The notes below the pieces were generated by a model, which was given only the letters and a program-made list of their open reading frames with translations, had not been told where the DNA came from and searched no databases. Of a stretch of 42,625 nt of DNA, positions 18,358 to 25,855 are shown piece by piece. The stretch spans positions 1-42,625 of the IMG/VR virus record IMGVR_UViG_3300020202_000132; one strand, written 5' to 3'. The first letter of the stretch is position 1. Each line of letters begins with the position of its first letter. The position numbers and the translations under genes were made by a program. The DNA comes from a virus.

Positions 18358-19632
18358 ATGGCCTACAACCCTGGAGTTCAGTCACGAGTTGGTGAGTTCT
18401 ACGCCCAAGGGCTTTCTGGCCTAGGTGCCGGCATTGCCAGCGGAGTGGAGGCGTTCAAGCGCCGCGAGCAGGAGAACAAGGACGTTCAAGCCAAGGGCAA
18501 AGCTGCCGCCTCGTTCCTCAAGACATTCGGCAAAGACCTCGGCATGTCGGAGGAGCAGCTGAGCCAGTTCCTCACGCAGCAGCCGGACGAGACCCCGCGG
18601 CAGTATGCCGTGCGGCTCTCCGAGGGGCTGGGCAATGCCATCATGGGGCAGAAGGTGAAGGCCATGAAGGCGGAAATGGACGCTCAGGCGCAGCAACAGC
18701 AGCAGCTCGCCCGGTTGCAACAGCTCGGCCGTTTCATGGGCGGGGAGGGGAGCGGCGTCTATTCGCCGCAGGCCCAGCAGGCGATGCAGCAGCAGATGCA
18801 GAACAATCCTTTCCTGCGCACCGCAGCCCAGGCAGCAGCGGCCACCGGCCAGGTGCCCTCTGCGGGGGCCGTGCTCGACTACGATTTCAAGCAGCAATCG
18901 ATGCGCTCCCCGAATGCAATCGAGCCCTTCTCCGGCCGCTCGGTGGACGACCGCGGCAACCCGGTGGAAGTGACTGTGGACAAGAAAACGGGGAAGGAAA
19001 TCATGCGTGGGCCGGTGAACAAGCCGCCCTCGGTGCCCGACCCGCTGATCAATTCGATGTATCAGGATTTCTCGAAGGAGCGGCAGGAGCGTGTGCTTCC
19101 AGCGCTCTCCTCGCTGCGCGCCTACGAGGAAATCGAAAAGATTCTCAAGGGGGACGAGGGCAAGGTCATCTCCGGTGCCTTTGCCAACCCCGAGCTGCTC
19201 GCCAAGCGCGTGGCAAGCGCGCTGGGGGCGAAGAACGTGGACGTGAAGAACACCGAGACCATGCGGGCGTTGTTTGCTGTCCCGGTGGCGCAGATTATCC
19301 GCAATTTCGGTGCCGGCACAGGTCTCTCCGATGCCGACCGCGAGTTTGCCGCCAAGGCGGCCGGCGGTGACATCACGCTCAATGCCGAGAGCATCAAGGA
19401 ACTCGTGCGCATCGGCAAAGAAGCCTCCGAAAACATCCGCGCGCAGTATGAGGAGCGGCTGGACTCCGCATTCCCCGAGGACGGTGAAAATCCGGCCTTC
19501 CGGCAGGTGCGAAAGGCCCTGATGCTGCCGAAGGGCGGCGTGAAGCCAGCCCCGGCCCCGGCTGCCGGCACCGCAGCGCCAGCCCCGACCTCTCCGGCGG
19601 ATGCCATCCTGCGGAAATACGGCATCAAATAA
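18358..19632 (+). CDS. Probable ejection protein
   Basis: A 424-residue largely helical protein with Gln-rich stretches (DAQAQQQQQLARLQQ, about residues 115-145) and a Pro/Ala-rich C-terminus. Its N-terminus (GLSGLGAGIASGVEAFKRRE) is amphipathic, as in ejection proteins that cross membranes. Its TAA overlaps the next ATG (TAATG). Assignment is by position and composition. Confidence 0.6.
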   Translation: MAYNPGVQSRVGEFYAQGLSGLGAGIASGVEAFKRREQENKDVQAKGKAAASFLKTFGKDLGMSEEQLSQFLTQQPDETPRQYAVRLSEGLGNAIMGQKVKAMKAEMDAQAQQQQQLARLQQLGRFMGGEGSGVYSPQAQQAMQQQMQNNPFLRTAAQAAAATGQVPSAGAVLDYDFKQQSMRSPNAIEPFSGRSVDDRGNPVEVTVDKKTGKEIMRGPVNKPPSVPDPLINSMYQDFSKERQERVLPALSSLRAYEEIEKILKGDEGKVISGAFANPELLAKRVASALGAKNVDVKNTETMRALFAVPVAQIIRNFGAGTGLSDADREFAAKAAGGDITLNAESIKELVRIGKEASENIRAQYEERLDSAFPEDGENPAFRQVRKALMLPKGGVKPAPAPAAGTAAPAPTSPADAILRKYGIK

Positions 19633-21287
19633 TGGCCTACACCGACCAACAGATTAAGGACTATGCCCTCCAGCTTGAGCAGAATGGCGCTTCCGCTGAG
19701 GAAATAGAGGCTTTCGTCTCTGCGGCGGTGGCAGAGCGGGGTGCGGCTCCGCAAGCGCCTAAAACGCCCGCAAGGCCTGTTCCTGCGGCCATGCCGCAGC
19801 GGGGTATGCTGCAACGCATGCTTCAGCCGCCGGTCATGGATGTATCGGGGGCGAGCATTCGGGATGTGGGCGCCGCGGCAGACGTGGGAAAGCAGATGGC
19901 GGCGATGGGTGTGGATGCCGGGCTTGAGGCCGGCGGTGCAACGGCCGGGCAAGCCGCCGGAGCCGCAGCCGGCCCGCTGGCCCCCGTAGCCATGCCGGTC
20001 TTGGGTGGCCTAGGTGCTACTGGGGGCGCCTATCTCGCCTCCAAGCGCGGCGGTGAGCCCATGACCATGGGCCGGGCGGCGTCCGCGTTCATTGGTGGCA
20101 TGGTCCCCGGCGGCTCGATGGCGGGGGCTTCGGGCCGAAAGGTGGCGGCGGAGGCAGGTAAATACGCAGCGCAGAACATGGCGGCTGCCACGGCGGAAAG
20201 CGTCATCGACGAACGCAAGGTTCCCGAGCTGTCCCGCGGATTGGTCATTGGCGGGGTAGGTGCGCTTGCGGCCCCGGTGGCAAAGGGCCTCGATACGGGC
20301 ACCAACCCGCTCGCCCGCGCCGAGCGTGCGGAAGCCTCGCGCCAGGCTGCCAAACGGGAGACGTTGAAGCTGGGCCGTGAACTCGGGTATGTGCTGCCGC
20401 CCTCGGTGGTGCGCCCCAATCCGGCAAACGACTTCATCAACTCGGTCGGTGGCAAGGCAGCGACCTTGCAGCAGGCCGTTCAACGCAACCAGCCCATCAC
20501 GAACGCCGCGGTCCGCGACGAACTGGGATTGCCGGCGGATACGGCGTTGACCCCGCAGGCGCTTGAGGTGGCGAAGCTCGGCCCAAGCAAGACCTATGGG
20601 GAAATCGGAGCCCTCTCCCCGCAGGCCAGCATTGCGCTGGAGAACTTCAAGCAGGCTCAATCGGAGGCGCAGGCCCAGTTCTTCATTTGGCGAAACCAAA
20701 TAAAGAAGGACGCCAGCTTGCTGGAGTCGGCCAAGCAGAAGCGGGCCGATGCGGAGGCGATGCTGGCCCAGCTCAAGGCTGAGACGGTGCGGGCCGGCAA
20801 ACCCGAGCTGTTCGACAAGTTCAACGAAGCACGGGTGAAACTCGCTCAAATCGGGCTCGTGGAGCGCGCGGTGAACAAGGCGACGGGCGACGTGGATGCG
20901 CAAATCCTCGGAGACGCCTTCGACGCCGGGGAAAAGCTCACCGGCAATCTGGAGAAGATCGGGCGCTTCGCCAATGCCTTCAAACAAGCTGTTCGGGAGG
21001 CATCCGAATCGCCTCCGTCTGGTGTGCACCAGCTCCTGCCGATGATGGCCACGGCGGCGGGCGGTGCCGGCGTGGCGACGCATGGTCCGCAGGGGTTGGC
21101 CTATGCCGCACCGTTCCTGCTGGCTCCGCCAGCCATGCGGCAAATAGCACTCTCGGCGCCCTACCAAAACGCTTTCGTGAACTACACGGCCGGCGCCACG
21201 CGCCAGGATGTGCCGGCGATGCTTGCGCGCTTCATGACGCAGGGCGCCGGAAGGCAGGAGCCCCGTCCGGTGCCGTATCGTCAGTAG
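19632..21287 (+). CDS. Probable ejection protein with membrane-active region
   Basis: A 551-residue protein overlapping the previous stop (TAATG). Residues about 95-190 are very Gly/Ala-rich and hydrophobic (PVAMPVLGGLGATGGAYLA), consistent with membrane insertion or channel formation. The centre is helical (about 330-420). Last of three large consecutive genes that likely form the DNA-ejection apparatus. No lytic transglycosylase motif was seen. Confidence 0.6.
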   Translation: MAYTDQQIKDYALQLEQNGASAEEIEAFVSAAVAERGAAPQAPKTPARPVPAAMPQRGMLQRMLQPPVMDVSGASIRDVGAAADVGKQMAAMGVDAGLEAGGATAGQAAGAAAGPLAPVAMPVLGGLGATGGAYLASKRGGEPMTMGRAASAFIGGMVPGGSMAGASGRKVAAEAGKYAAQNMAAATAESVIDERKVPELSRGLVIGGVGALAAPVAKGLDTGTNPLARAERAEASRQAAKRETLKLGRELGYVLPPSVVRPNPANDFINSVGGKAATLQQAVQRNQPITNAAVRDELGLPADTALTPQALEVAKLGPSKTYGEIGALSPQASIALENFKQAQSEAQAQFFIWRNQIKKDASLLESAKQKRADAEAMLAQLKAETVRAGKPELFDKFNEARVKLAQIGLVERAVNKATGDVDAQILGDAFDAGEKLTGNLEKIGRFANAFKQAVREASESPPSGVHQLLPMMATAAGGAGVATHGPQGLAYAAPFLLAPPAMRQIALSAPYQNAFVNYTAGATRQDVPAMLARFMTQGAGRQEPRPVPYRQ

Positions 21288-21298
21288 CAACCTTCTCC

Positions 21299-21520
21299 AT
21301 GAACCAACAGTTCAACCCCAATTCAACCGATGCCATGTTTGCCCGTATCATGGAGCGGCTGGACGAGCTTAAGGCTACGACGGATGAAATCCGGGATGAG
21401 GCCAAGCACACCAATGGCCGCGTGACCTCCCTGGAGAAGGAGAAGTGGTATCAGCGCGGCGTTGCCGCGACCGTAGCCGTGCTGGCAGGGGCGGTTTGGG
21501 AGTGGTGGAACTCCCGTTAG
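21299..21520 (+). CDS. Holin-like coiled-coil membrane protein
   Basis: A 73-residue protein with an N-terminal coiled coil (RIMERLDELKATTDEIRDE, residues 15-35) and a single C-terminal membrane segment (GVAATVAVLAGAVWEWW, residues 54-70). This arrangement is typical of XhlA-like haemolysin/holin accessory proteins. It is the last gene of the rightward late operon, a usual place for lysis genes. No endolysin is recognised beside it. Confidence 0.65.
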   Translation: MNQQFNPNSTDAMFARIMERLDELKATTDEIRDEAKHTNGRVTSLEKEKWYQRGVAATVAVLAGAVWEWWNSR

Positions 21521-21551
21521 GCGTGTTCGCCCAACCGTCTTGACAAGGCCG

Positions 21552-21571
21552 GTATGGCACCTATGCCATAC
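21552..21571. promoter_or_regulatory. Perfect 8-bp inverted repeat
   Basis: GTATGGCA, spacer CCTA, TGCCATAC: a perfect palindrome just after the last rightward gene. It could be a small terminator stem or an operator, and it contains the CCTATGCC box found at other junctions (1442, 37114). Confidence 0.5.
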
Positions 21572-21594
21572 GATCAAACCGGAGACCTTAAGGC

Positions 21595-21643
21595 AGGGCG
21601 GCGGGGGCGATAGGGGAAAACCAACCGAGGCCCCTGCCGCCCT
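21595..21643. terminator. Strong hairpin between converging gene blocks
   Basis: Arms of 14 bases (21595-21608 and 21630-21643) pair completely, with one G-U. They enclose a 21-base loop and lie between the end of the rightward late genes and the end of the leftward early genes. The position fits a bidirectional terminator, although no long T-run follows on either strand. Confidence 0.6.
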
Positions 21644-21660
21644 AATTCATGGAAATTAGT

Positions 21661-21855
21661 TCAATGCTGAACCCCGGCGCTTCTTCGCAGCCTCTGTGAG
21701 CCGGAGTATTTCGCTGCGACAGTAAAGCAGCCAGTCCACGGCGTCATCGGGCGCTTGATACCAGCGTGCGAGCCACGTTTCATCAGCGACTCCAATTCGC
21801 ATACGTCTACCTTAGCCGCCTCACTCGGGGGGAGATTTTTAGGCGCATGATTCAT
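21661..21855 (-). CDS. Small gene after the resolvase, frame uncertain
   Basis: A 64-codon frame starts within the resolvase stop (ATGA overlap at 21852-21855), suggesting coupling. Its second half looks like shadow sequence. A different frame at 21656-21802 (48 residues, with ETWLARWYQAPDDAV and DWLLYC) has more protein-like composition. The two together may be one gene broken by a frameshift near 21785, or only one is real. Function unknown. Confidence 0.4.
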   Translation of the reverse strand: MNHAPKNLPPSEAAKVDVCELESLMKRGSHAGIKRPMTPWTGCFTVAAKYSGSQRLRRSAGVQH

Positions 21856-22286
21856 ACCGGCCGTTCCTCGTTACGCCTTCCATACTCCGCGATGAGCAAG
21901 CTGTCAGCCAGCGCATGCGTGACCTTGACGGCGGGGAATAGCTCCTGCGCACGGCGCTTGGAGACGTTTTTATCGCCCTTGGTGAGGCACCCCAGCTCCT
22001 TCTGCCAGACCTGCGGACGAACCCACTTCAAAGGCACGGAAAGGGCCTGCAATGCGGCCTCCAGATTCCCAAGTCCACGGCCAAAGGTGAAGGACGACAC
22101 CACCCCTTGCTTGGGCATGGAGTGCACCACCTCGACATAGGCCACGCAGGGGCGGTTGATGGAGAGGTCCCGCAGGAGGTCAACGAGGTCGCCCACGGTC
22201 TCGGGCATGGGCTCCGCAATGAGGTTTTCTCGCCCGATGAGGGAGATGCCGCCGGACTTGCCGGGGTCGATGCCGATGATGTTCAT
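21852..22286 (-). CDS. RuvC-like Holliday junction resolvase
   Basis: A 144-residue RNase H-fold nuclease that cuts branched DNA, probably clearing recombination or replication intermediates before packaging. The acidic catalytic set is visible: Asp7 in IIGIDPGKSGG, Glu52 in AYVEVVH, and His124/Asp128 in THALADSLLIA. The length fits small phage resolvases. The start overlaps the stop of a tiny upstream frame (ATGA). It is near the end of the leftward early operon. Confidence 0.85.
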   Translation of the reverse strand: MNIIGIDPGKSGGISLIGRENLIAEPMPETVGDLVDLLRDLSINRPCVAYVEVVHSMPKQGVVSSFTFGRGLGNLEAALQALSVPLKWVRPQVWQKELGCLTKGDKNVSKRRAQELFPAVKVTHALADSLLIAEYGRRNEERPV

Positions 22287-22351
22287 GTTTTGGGGCGTTC
22301 AACGAACAGCTTGCATTGCTTTGTCTTTTCGTATGCCTCTCGCGCGGTCAT
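22283..22351 (-). CDS. Possible 22-residue peptide
   Basis: A tiny frame (MTAREAYEKTKQ...) ending ATGA on the resolvase start. It is supported only by the coupling geometry; it may be a leader peptide or chance. Confidence 0.3.
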   Translation of the reverse strand: MTAREAYEKTKQCKLFVERPKT

Positions 22352-22372
22352 AATAGGCGACGTTTCTTCGAC

Positions 22373-22561
22373 CTAATCACTGTTCAGCTTTTCCGCTTTC
22401 GGCGCTATGATTGCGGCGAGCGCAAAGCACGCGGTCGCGAAAATAGAAACCGGAATCATTGCCCATTCGTGGCCGGGCGTTGCGATTGCGAGTCCTTGGG
22501 CGAGTCCGGCGATCCAGAAGAGGAGCATCGACGGCATCCAGCGAAGCAGTGTTGTTTTCAT
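22373..22561 (-). CDS. Two-helix membrane protein
   Basis: A 62-residue protein with two predicted membrane helices (MLLFWIAGLAQGLAIA and MIPVSIFATACFALAA). The ATG at 22561 lies 12 bases inside the outer core box of the neighbouring attC-like site, so it is the last gene of the 22.6-26 kb array. Longer readings run back through that site. Function unknown. Confidence 0.65.
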   Translation of the reverse strand: MKTTLLRWMPSMLLFWIAGLAQGLAIATPGHEWAMIPVSIFATACFALAAIIAPKAEKLNSD

Positions 22562-22573
22562 AAATTCAGAAGA

Positions 22574-22678
22574 GCTGAACCCCACGTCAGAGCCAACCCG
22601 ATTGGGGCTCCTGAGTGGTCGGAAAGCGTCGAGTGGGCGAAACATCAGAGGTCGGGTTGGCTCACCTTTACGTTAGCC
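22574..22678 (-). other. attC-like site A
   Basis: A 105-bp imperfect palindrome between small genes. On the minus strand it opens with core box GGCTAAC (22672-22678), whose TAA is the stop of the upstream gene. Inner arms are perfect 12-mers (GAGCCAACCCGA at 22590-22601, complement at 22652-22663), and it ends with GTTCAGC (22574-22580). This is the architecture of integron attC sites: outer R boxes, inner L arms and a variable loop. Confidence 0.7.
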
Positions 22679-22939
22679 TTTCCATGGGCGCGTGTTTTTC
22701 AGGTGCATTGTTGCCCCAAAAAGATGCTCGAACATCCCATGGCAGTTCGTCAGATGCACGTTTCCCTCCTTGTCGATACCCACGACAAAGACAGGGCTAC
22801 CATCCATCGTGATCGTCACCTCTTGCGCTCGGGCGTCGAGCGTTGTCGCGACCGCACTTTCACCATATCCACGAGCGCGTTGGTGACTCACCTTCGGCTG
22901 TTGGTCCGTGATGATTTCTACTGTGAATTTCGGTTTCAT
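22673..22939 (-). CDS. Cassette-like gene, unknown
   Basis: An 88-residue beta-rich protein (FTVEIITDQQPKV, VFVVGIDKEGNVHL). It starts seven bases after the core box of site B and stops exactly in the core box of site A (GGC-TAA-C), so it fills one cassette unit. No family recognised. Confidence 0.7.
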   Translation of the reverse strand: MKPKFTVEIITDQQPKVSHQRARGYGESAVATTLDARAQEVTITMDGSPVFVVGIDKEGNVHLTNCHGMFEHLFGATMHLKNTRPWKG

Positions 22940-22945
22940 AAAAGA

Positions 22946-23034
22946 GGCTAACCAGACATTGCAGAGAACGGCGACAGAGCGTCAGGGAGAAGGCGGACGC
23001 CCCTCATCGCCGTCTCTGATTCTTGGTGTTAGTC
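22946..23034 (-). other. attC-like site B
   Basis: An 89-bp imperfect palindrome. The minus strand opens with GACTAAC (23028-23034), containing the stop of the upstream gene, and closes with GTTAGCC (22946-22952). Inner arms of 12 and 13 bases (23007-23018, 22962-22974) pair with one extra T unpaired, as in authentic attC stems. Confidence 0.75.
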
Positions 23035-23235
23035 TGAGTTTTCTGGTGGAAGAAGGGTGAATTGGTGAAAGCCATTTCCGAGTTTCACCATGCGGACACG
23101 AAAGCCTAGCTGCTTGGCCGTCCATCGCAGGGAGGCAGCCCGCTCAAAGGGAAGCTGGATGGATGACCCTACGGTCATGGCTTGGATAACGGCCCTGTTC
23201 TGGCCGCTCCATTCCGCATGGACAAGCTTAGGCAT
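23029..23235 (-). CDS. Cassette-like gene, unknown
   Basis: A 68-residue basic protein (WSGQNRAVIQAMTVGSSIQLPFE). Its start overlaps the stop of the next upstream gene (ATGCCTAA), and its TAA lies in the core box of site B. Third gene of a tightly overlapping three-gene unit. No family is recognised. Confidence 0.65.
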   Translation of the reverse strand: MPKLVHAEWSGQNRAVIQAMTVGSSIQLPFERAASLRWTAKQLGFRVRMVKLGNGFHQFTLLPPENSD

Positions 23236-23440
23236 AGTGGTCTTCTCCGTTTCGCTCCGCTCGCAGCTTCCAGCACCATTCATTGAAGCTCTGGGCTGAC
23301 TCGGTGCAGACGGCCGCAGGCGGTTGCTCAGGGGTGGCGTGGGGGTTCCAGGGGAAGTGCCGCCAAGCCCGCTCCTGGCGCTCCCATTCGTCCCAAGTGC
23401 GCTCATTGCGCCTTCGCTCATCATCTCGGTCAAAGGGCAT
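23228..23440 (-). CDS. Charged cassette-like protein, unknown
   Basis: A 70-residue protein with an Arg/Asp/Glu-rich N-terminus (DRDDERRRNERTWDEWERQ) and a Trp-containing end (SFNEWCWKLR). It overlaps both neighbours by a few bases (TGATG at its start). The longer upstream reading is shadow of the SWIM-like gene. Confidence 0.6.
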   Translation of the reverse strand: MPFDRDDERRRNERTWDEWERQERAWRHFPWNPHATPEQPPAAVCTESAQSFNEWCWKLRAERNGEDHYA

Positions 23441-23706
23441 CAGGGAGGGGATAGCTCGCGGATATGGCGGTTGAGGTATGCCTCGCGGGCGGCGGTGAGA
23501 TGGCGGCAGCGTTCGGGTTTGAGGGTGCGCTTCCACTCGGGGAAGCGGCGGCAGGACCAATCCTCGCAGGAGCAGTGCCCAAGGGGTTGGTGCTCGGCCA
23601 GGTCCACCATATGCACCTCGCCGGGCCTGCTCCACGATTCGACGGTGGCCCGGAAAGGTTCGCCGGAGAGGAAGGAGACCTTTACCGTGCGGAAGCACTT
23701 AGGCAT
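23440..23706 (-). CDS. SWIM-type zinc-finger-like protein
   Basis: An 88-residue protein with HCSCEDWSC followed about 18 residues later by CRHL, the C-x-C ... C-x-H spacing of SWIM zinc fingers, which bind DNA or proteins. An N-terminal beta part (VSFLSGEPFRATVE) precedes it. First clear gene of the three-gene unit; its start overlaps a 22-codon frame beginning right after the 45-bp repeat copy 1. Confidence 0.65.
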   Translation of the reverse strand: MPKCFRTVKVSFLSGEPFRATVESWSRPGEVHMVDLAEHQPLGHCSCEDWSCRRFPEWKRTLKPERCRHLTAAREAYLNRHIRELSPP

Positions 23707-23764
23707 TCAGTGTTTCACAGACAGGACGTAGTGCGTGCAACCATACATGCCGCCGACTATAATT

Positions 23765-23812
23765 CATTTTGATATACGAACGCGGGTTCCCAGAATCACT
23801 TGTTCGGCCAAG
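23765..23812 (-). repeat. 45-bp dispersed repeat, copy 1
   Basis: Nearly identical to 32850-32894 and 37960-38007. On the minus strand it carries the last codons and stop of the upstream gene (AACAAGTGA), then TTCTGGGAACCCGCG, GTTCGTATATC and AAAATG. It begins with a CCGAAC core box and contains GTTCG, so it is a possible short recombination site of the same system. Confidence 0.8.
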
Positions 23813-24134
23813 ATCCAACGGCAGCGGCAATTTGTTGCTGGAACTCGCGCAGACACGCTTCTTCCATTTTAGGGAAGAAGAATTTCCACCATATGAGCCG
23901 GTTATATGTCGCCATCACGAACGGCAGTCCCATGTGATCGTAGTCGGATCCCGATGACGGATTGCAGGATGCCTGATACCTATTTTCCGCGGCTGCATAT
24001 TCGTCTGATGTGGGTTTCGGGATATTTGCTGGCCACTGCGCCCACGCTAACGGAACCCTGAAGGCCGAACCAGTCGATACAGCCAACGCGGGCGAGCGCC
24101 CGTCCTCATTCGCTTCGGTCTTTTGGTTGCTCAA
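23796..24134 (-). CDS. Cassette-like gene, unknown, start uncertain
   Basis: A frame of 112 codons from a TTG that overlaps the previous stop (TTGA). The first 25 codons lie inside attC-like site C, so the biological start may instead be the ATG at 23933 (45 residues). The C-terminal half is protein-like (ATYNRLIWWKFFFPKMEEACLREFQQQ) and ends WPNK in repeat copy 1. The gene at 37991-38191 ends with the same four residues at repeat copy 3. Confidence 0.55.
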   Translation of the reverse strand: MSNQKTEANEDGRSPALAVSTGSAFRVPLAWAQWPANIPKPTSDEYAAAENRYQASCNPSSGSDYDHMGLPFVMATYNRLIWWKFFFPKMEEACLREFQQQIAAAVGSWPNK

Positions 24135-24170
24135 AGTTTGTCCTCCGCGTGGCTGATCTCCACGTTAGAG
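24064..24170 (-). other. attC-like site C
   Basis: A 107-bp imperfect palindrome. Minus-strand core CTCTAAC (24164-24170), inner arm CAGCCACGCGG (24145-24155), partner arm CCGCGTTGGCTG (24080-24091) with one extra T, closing core GTTCGGC (24064-24070). The upstream gene reads into the site and the downstream frame emerges from it. Confidence 0.75.
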
Positions 24171-24508
24171 GTGCCCTGTGATTCGCTCGCCGAGGTTGGC
24201 AGGGAGATGGCGATGAGAAGGCCTCGGCATACGTCATGGCGGTTCTCCGCCGTGATTTTGTGACGGGCGTTTCCACATCGCACCCAGACCGGCAGCGCGA
24301 GTTCTCCGGTAAGCACGGCTACCATGAGCGAGCCGGGGCTGTAGCTTCGGCCATCGACCTCGGGCACCTCTAACAACTCGCCAGAGGGAACGCGCACAAT
24401 GGCCCCGCGATTTCCAGCGGCGGCTTGTGCGCTCGCGGTCTCGGCGTCGTGGTCACGGATTTGCCGTTCCATGTCCGCGGCATCGTCGATTAGCTTTTGT
24501 GTATTCAC
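24131..24508 (-). CDS. Cassette-like gene, unknown
   Basis: A 125-residue protein with an acidic helical N-terminus and a beta-rich centre (GAIVRVPSGELLEVPEVDG, LPVWVRCGNARHKI). GTG start overlapping the previous TGA (GTGA). The last 15 codons run through the first arm of site C. No family is recognised. Confidence 0.65.
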   Translation of the reverse strand: MNTQKLIDDAADMERQIRDHDAETASAQAAAGNRGAIVRVPSGELLEVPEVDGRSYSPGSLMVAVLTGELALPVWVRCGNARHKITAENRHDVCRGLLIAISLPTSASESQGTSNVEISHAEDKL

Positions 24509-24945
24509 AGTCTGGATTCTCCGTTCTGGTGCGCGTTCCTCATCTCGGCGTTAGCCCCTATCATCGTAAGGGCTTTGGTGACGTAGCAGAGTTGATAGCG
24601 GCGAAAGCCGCGCTCCATGTCGCCGAGATACGGCGCAGAGATTTCGAGATGGGCGGCGAGCGCGCGAAGCGATACTCCCGCGGCTTCGCGACGGACACGC
24701 ATCTGGCGGCCCACCTCTGTCCACTCATCGCGGATCGCTTTGGCCTGCTCTACCTCTATTTCTTCGAGGCGCGCCAGTCGCAGCGTGAGGTGCATGGGGC
24801 TAACCAGATCGCCAGTGCCAACGCGCACAGTGGCCCCGTGAACTTCGCGGCACGGTTCTACGCGCGGACCATTTCCGAACAGCCGCTCACGCTGGCGGCG
24901 CTCCATCTCCAAGATCGATTGTGGGGTTTCGCTGTCGCTGCTCAT
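24505..24945 (-). CDS. XRE-type helix-turn-helix regulator
   Basis: A 146-residue protein. A helix-turn-helix of the Cro/CI (XRE) class occupies about residues 84-125 (AAGVSLRALAAHLEISAPYLGDMERG). The N-terminal half shares the phrase ATVRVGTGDLVSP with the style of the next gene (AIVRVPSGELLEV). It ends in a reduced attC-like sequence (GGCTAAC). Likely a DNA-binding regulator carried as a cassette; its target is unknown. Confidence 0.7.
   Translation of the reverse strand: MSSDSETPQSILEMERRQRERLFGNGPRVEPCREVHGATVRVGTGDLVSPMHLTLRLARLEEIEVEQAKAIRDEWTEVGRQMRVRREAAGVSLRALAAHLEISAPYLGDMERGFRRYQLCYVTKALTMIGANAEMRNAHQNGESRL
24530..24556 (-). other. Reduced attC-like half site
   Basis: On the plus strand GCGCGTTCCTCATCTCGGC followed by GTTAGCC matches the arm-plus-core half of the complete sites (CGCGT..GGCTCAT...GTTAG). 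The partner arm and second core are missing because the next gene begins here. Similar reduced sites lie at about 24966-24992 and 25381-25411. Confidence 0.45.
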
Positions 24946-24961
24946 TTAGTCGGTTCTCCGC

Positions 24962-25363
24962 TCAAGTGCGCGTCGGCACATCTCCGTTGTTCTCCTGCTC
25001 AGGATGACCACGACAGCCAGTGTTGTAGTCGAAGTTGTCGCAGTCGCCGACTGGGATCACCCGACGGCCGAGATAGTCCTGGAGCTTGAGGTATTCGCGC
25101 GCCTCGCGGCCGGTGCATTCACTGCCGTCCTCTTTCGTGAAGAGCCCAGCAAGGCGAGAGTCTTTCCATCGGAGTGCGCCAGACACGCAGAGGCACATAT
25201 GCACACGCGTGCGGACCACCGCAGGAGAACCCCTCCCCAGACCCAACGCGCTGACTGGGCCTGCGGGCTCGGTCATGGCGCTTACGCTCTCGGCCAGAGG
25301 GCTGGCGTGATCCGTGGTGAGTTCGCGCATCAGCGCGCGGTTGAGCGGTGTATCCGTGTTCAT
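24962..25363 (-). CDS. Cassette-like gene with Cys-rich end, unknown
   Basis: A 133-residue protein. The ATG at 25363 (MNTDTPLNRALMREL) is preferred; longer readings run through the upstream reduced attC site. The N-terminal part is helical (DHASPLAESVSAM). The C-terminal half has Cys residues in CLCVSG, ECTGREAREYL and CDNFDYNTGCRGH, perhaps a metal site. No family is recognised. Confidence 0.65.
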   Translation of the reverse strand: MNTDTPLNRALMRELTTDHASPLAESVSAMTEPAGPVSALGLGRGSPAVVRTRVHMCLCVSGALRWKDSRLAGLFTKEDGSECTGREAREYLKLQDYLGRRVIPVGDCDNFDYNTGCRGHPEQENNGDVPTRT

Positions 25364-25370
25364 ACTACTA

Positions 25371-25411
25371 ATCTGCGCTCGTGGCGCGTTGGTCATGTCG
25401 ATTGTTAGCCA
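25371..25411 (-). other. Short attC-like hairpin
   Basis: On the minus strand GGCTAAC and AATC lead to GCGC-CACGA-GCGC and then GATTAG. Outer CTAA..ATC / GAT..TTAG and inner GCGC arms pair, giving a site about 40 bp long. The TAA of GGCTAAC is the stop codon of the upstream gene. Confidence 0.45.
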
Positions 25412-25617
25412 CGGAGGCCGTCCTTGTAGTCCTCTTCCGCTGATTCCATCGACAGGAAGAAGCCGACCATGCCAGCTATCGGGATTAGCATCCACATCCA
25501 CGCGAACGGGGCCAAGCGGCAGTATGGGCGGTTGTGTTCGTAATGGCGTTTTTTAGAGCAGAGCCGAAGCGTTACCTCGGCGTTCAAGTGGCGGAATTTT
25601 GTCCAGACGTGTTTCAT
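25405..25617 (-). CDS. Small membrane protein in cassette
   Basis: A 70-residue protein with a basic N-terminus, one membrane helix (FAWMWMLIPIAGMVGFFL) and an acidic end. It begins shortly after the core box of site D and its TAA lies in the next core box (GGC-TAA-C). Function unknown. Confidence 0.65.
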   Translation of the reverse strand: MKHVWTKFRHLNAEVTLRLCSKKRHYEHNRPYCRLAPFAWMWMLIPIAGMVGFFLSMESAEEDYKDGLRG

Positions 25618-25628
25618 GTTTATCGGAG

Positions 25629-25719
25629 GGCTAACCAGCCCGTAGAGCCAATGCGCATACGGGGTCTGTTTGTTGTTCAGTGTTGAGGGCTGCGCATTGG
25701 CTCACGCGGGATGTTCGGC
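25629..25719 (-). other. attC-like site D
   Basis: A 91-bp palindrome: minus-strand core GCCGAAC (25713-25719), perfect 13-base inner arms GAGCCAATGCGCA (25645-25657) and complement (25691-25703), closing core GTTAGCC (25629-25635). The loop holds the stop of the upstream gene. The same TTGGCTCTACGGG..GGTT segment recurs in site F. Confidence 0.75.
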
Positions 25720-25841
25720 AGTGCCATTACGGCGATAAAGCCGATTATGGCGATAAAGCCGATTATGGTGGCAGCATGGAGCAGCCACATCAGCCAGTCT
25801 GGTGATTCAACCTTACCCTCGAAGTCTTCGGGCTTTTTCAT
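25677..25841 (-). CDS. Small membrane protein in cassette
   Basis: A 54-residue protein with one long membrane segment (LLHAATIIGFIAIIGFIAVMAL). The segment contains a perfect tandem 18-bp duplication (IIGFIA twice). GGAGAC precedes its ATG. The last 15 codons lie in attC-like site D. Second gene of a two-gene unit. Confidence 0.65.
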   Translation of the reverse strand: MKKPEDFEGKVESPDWLMWLLHAATIIGFIAIIGFIAVMALPNIPREPMRSPQH

Positions 25842-25855
25842 GGTCGGTGTCTCCT

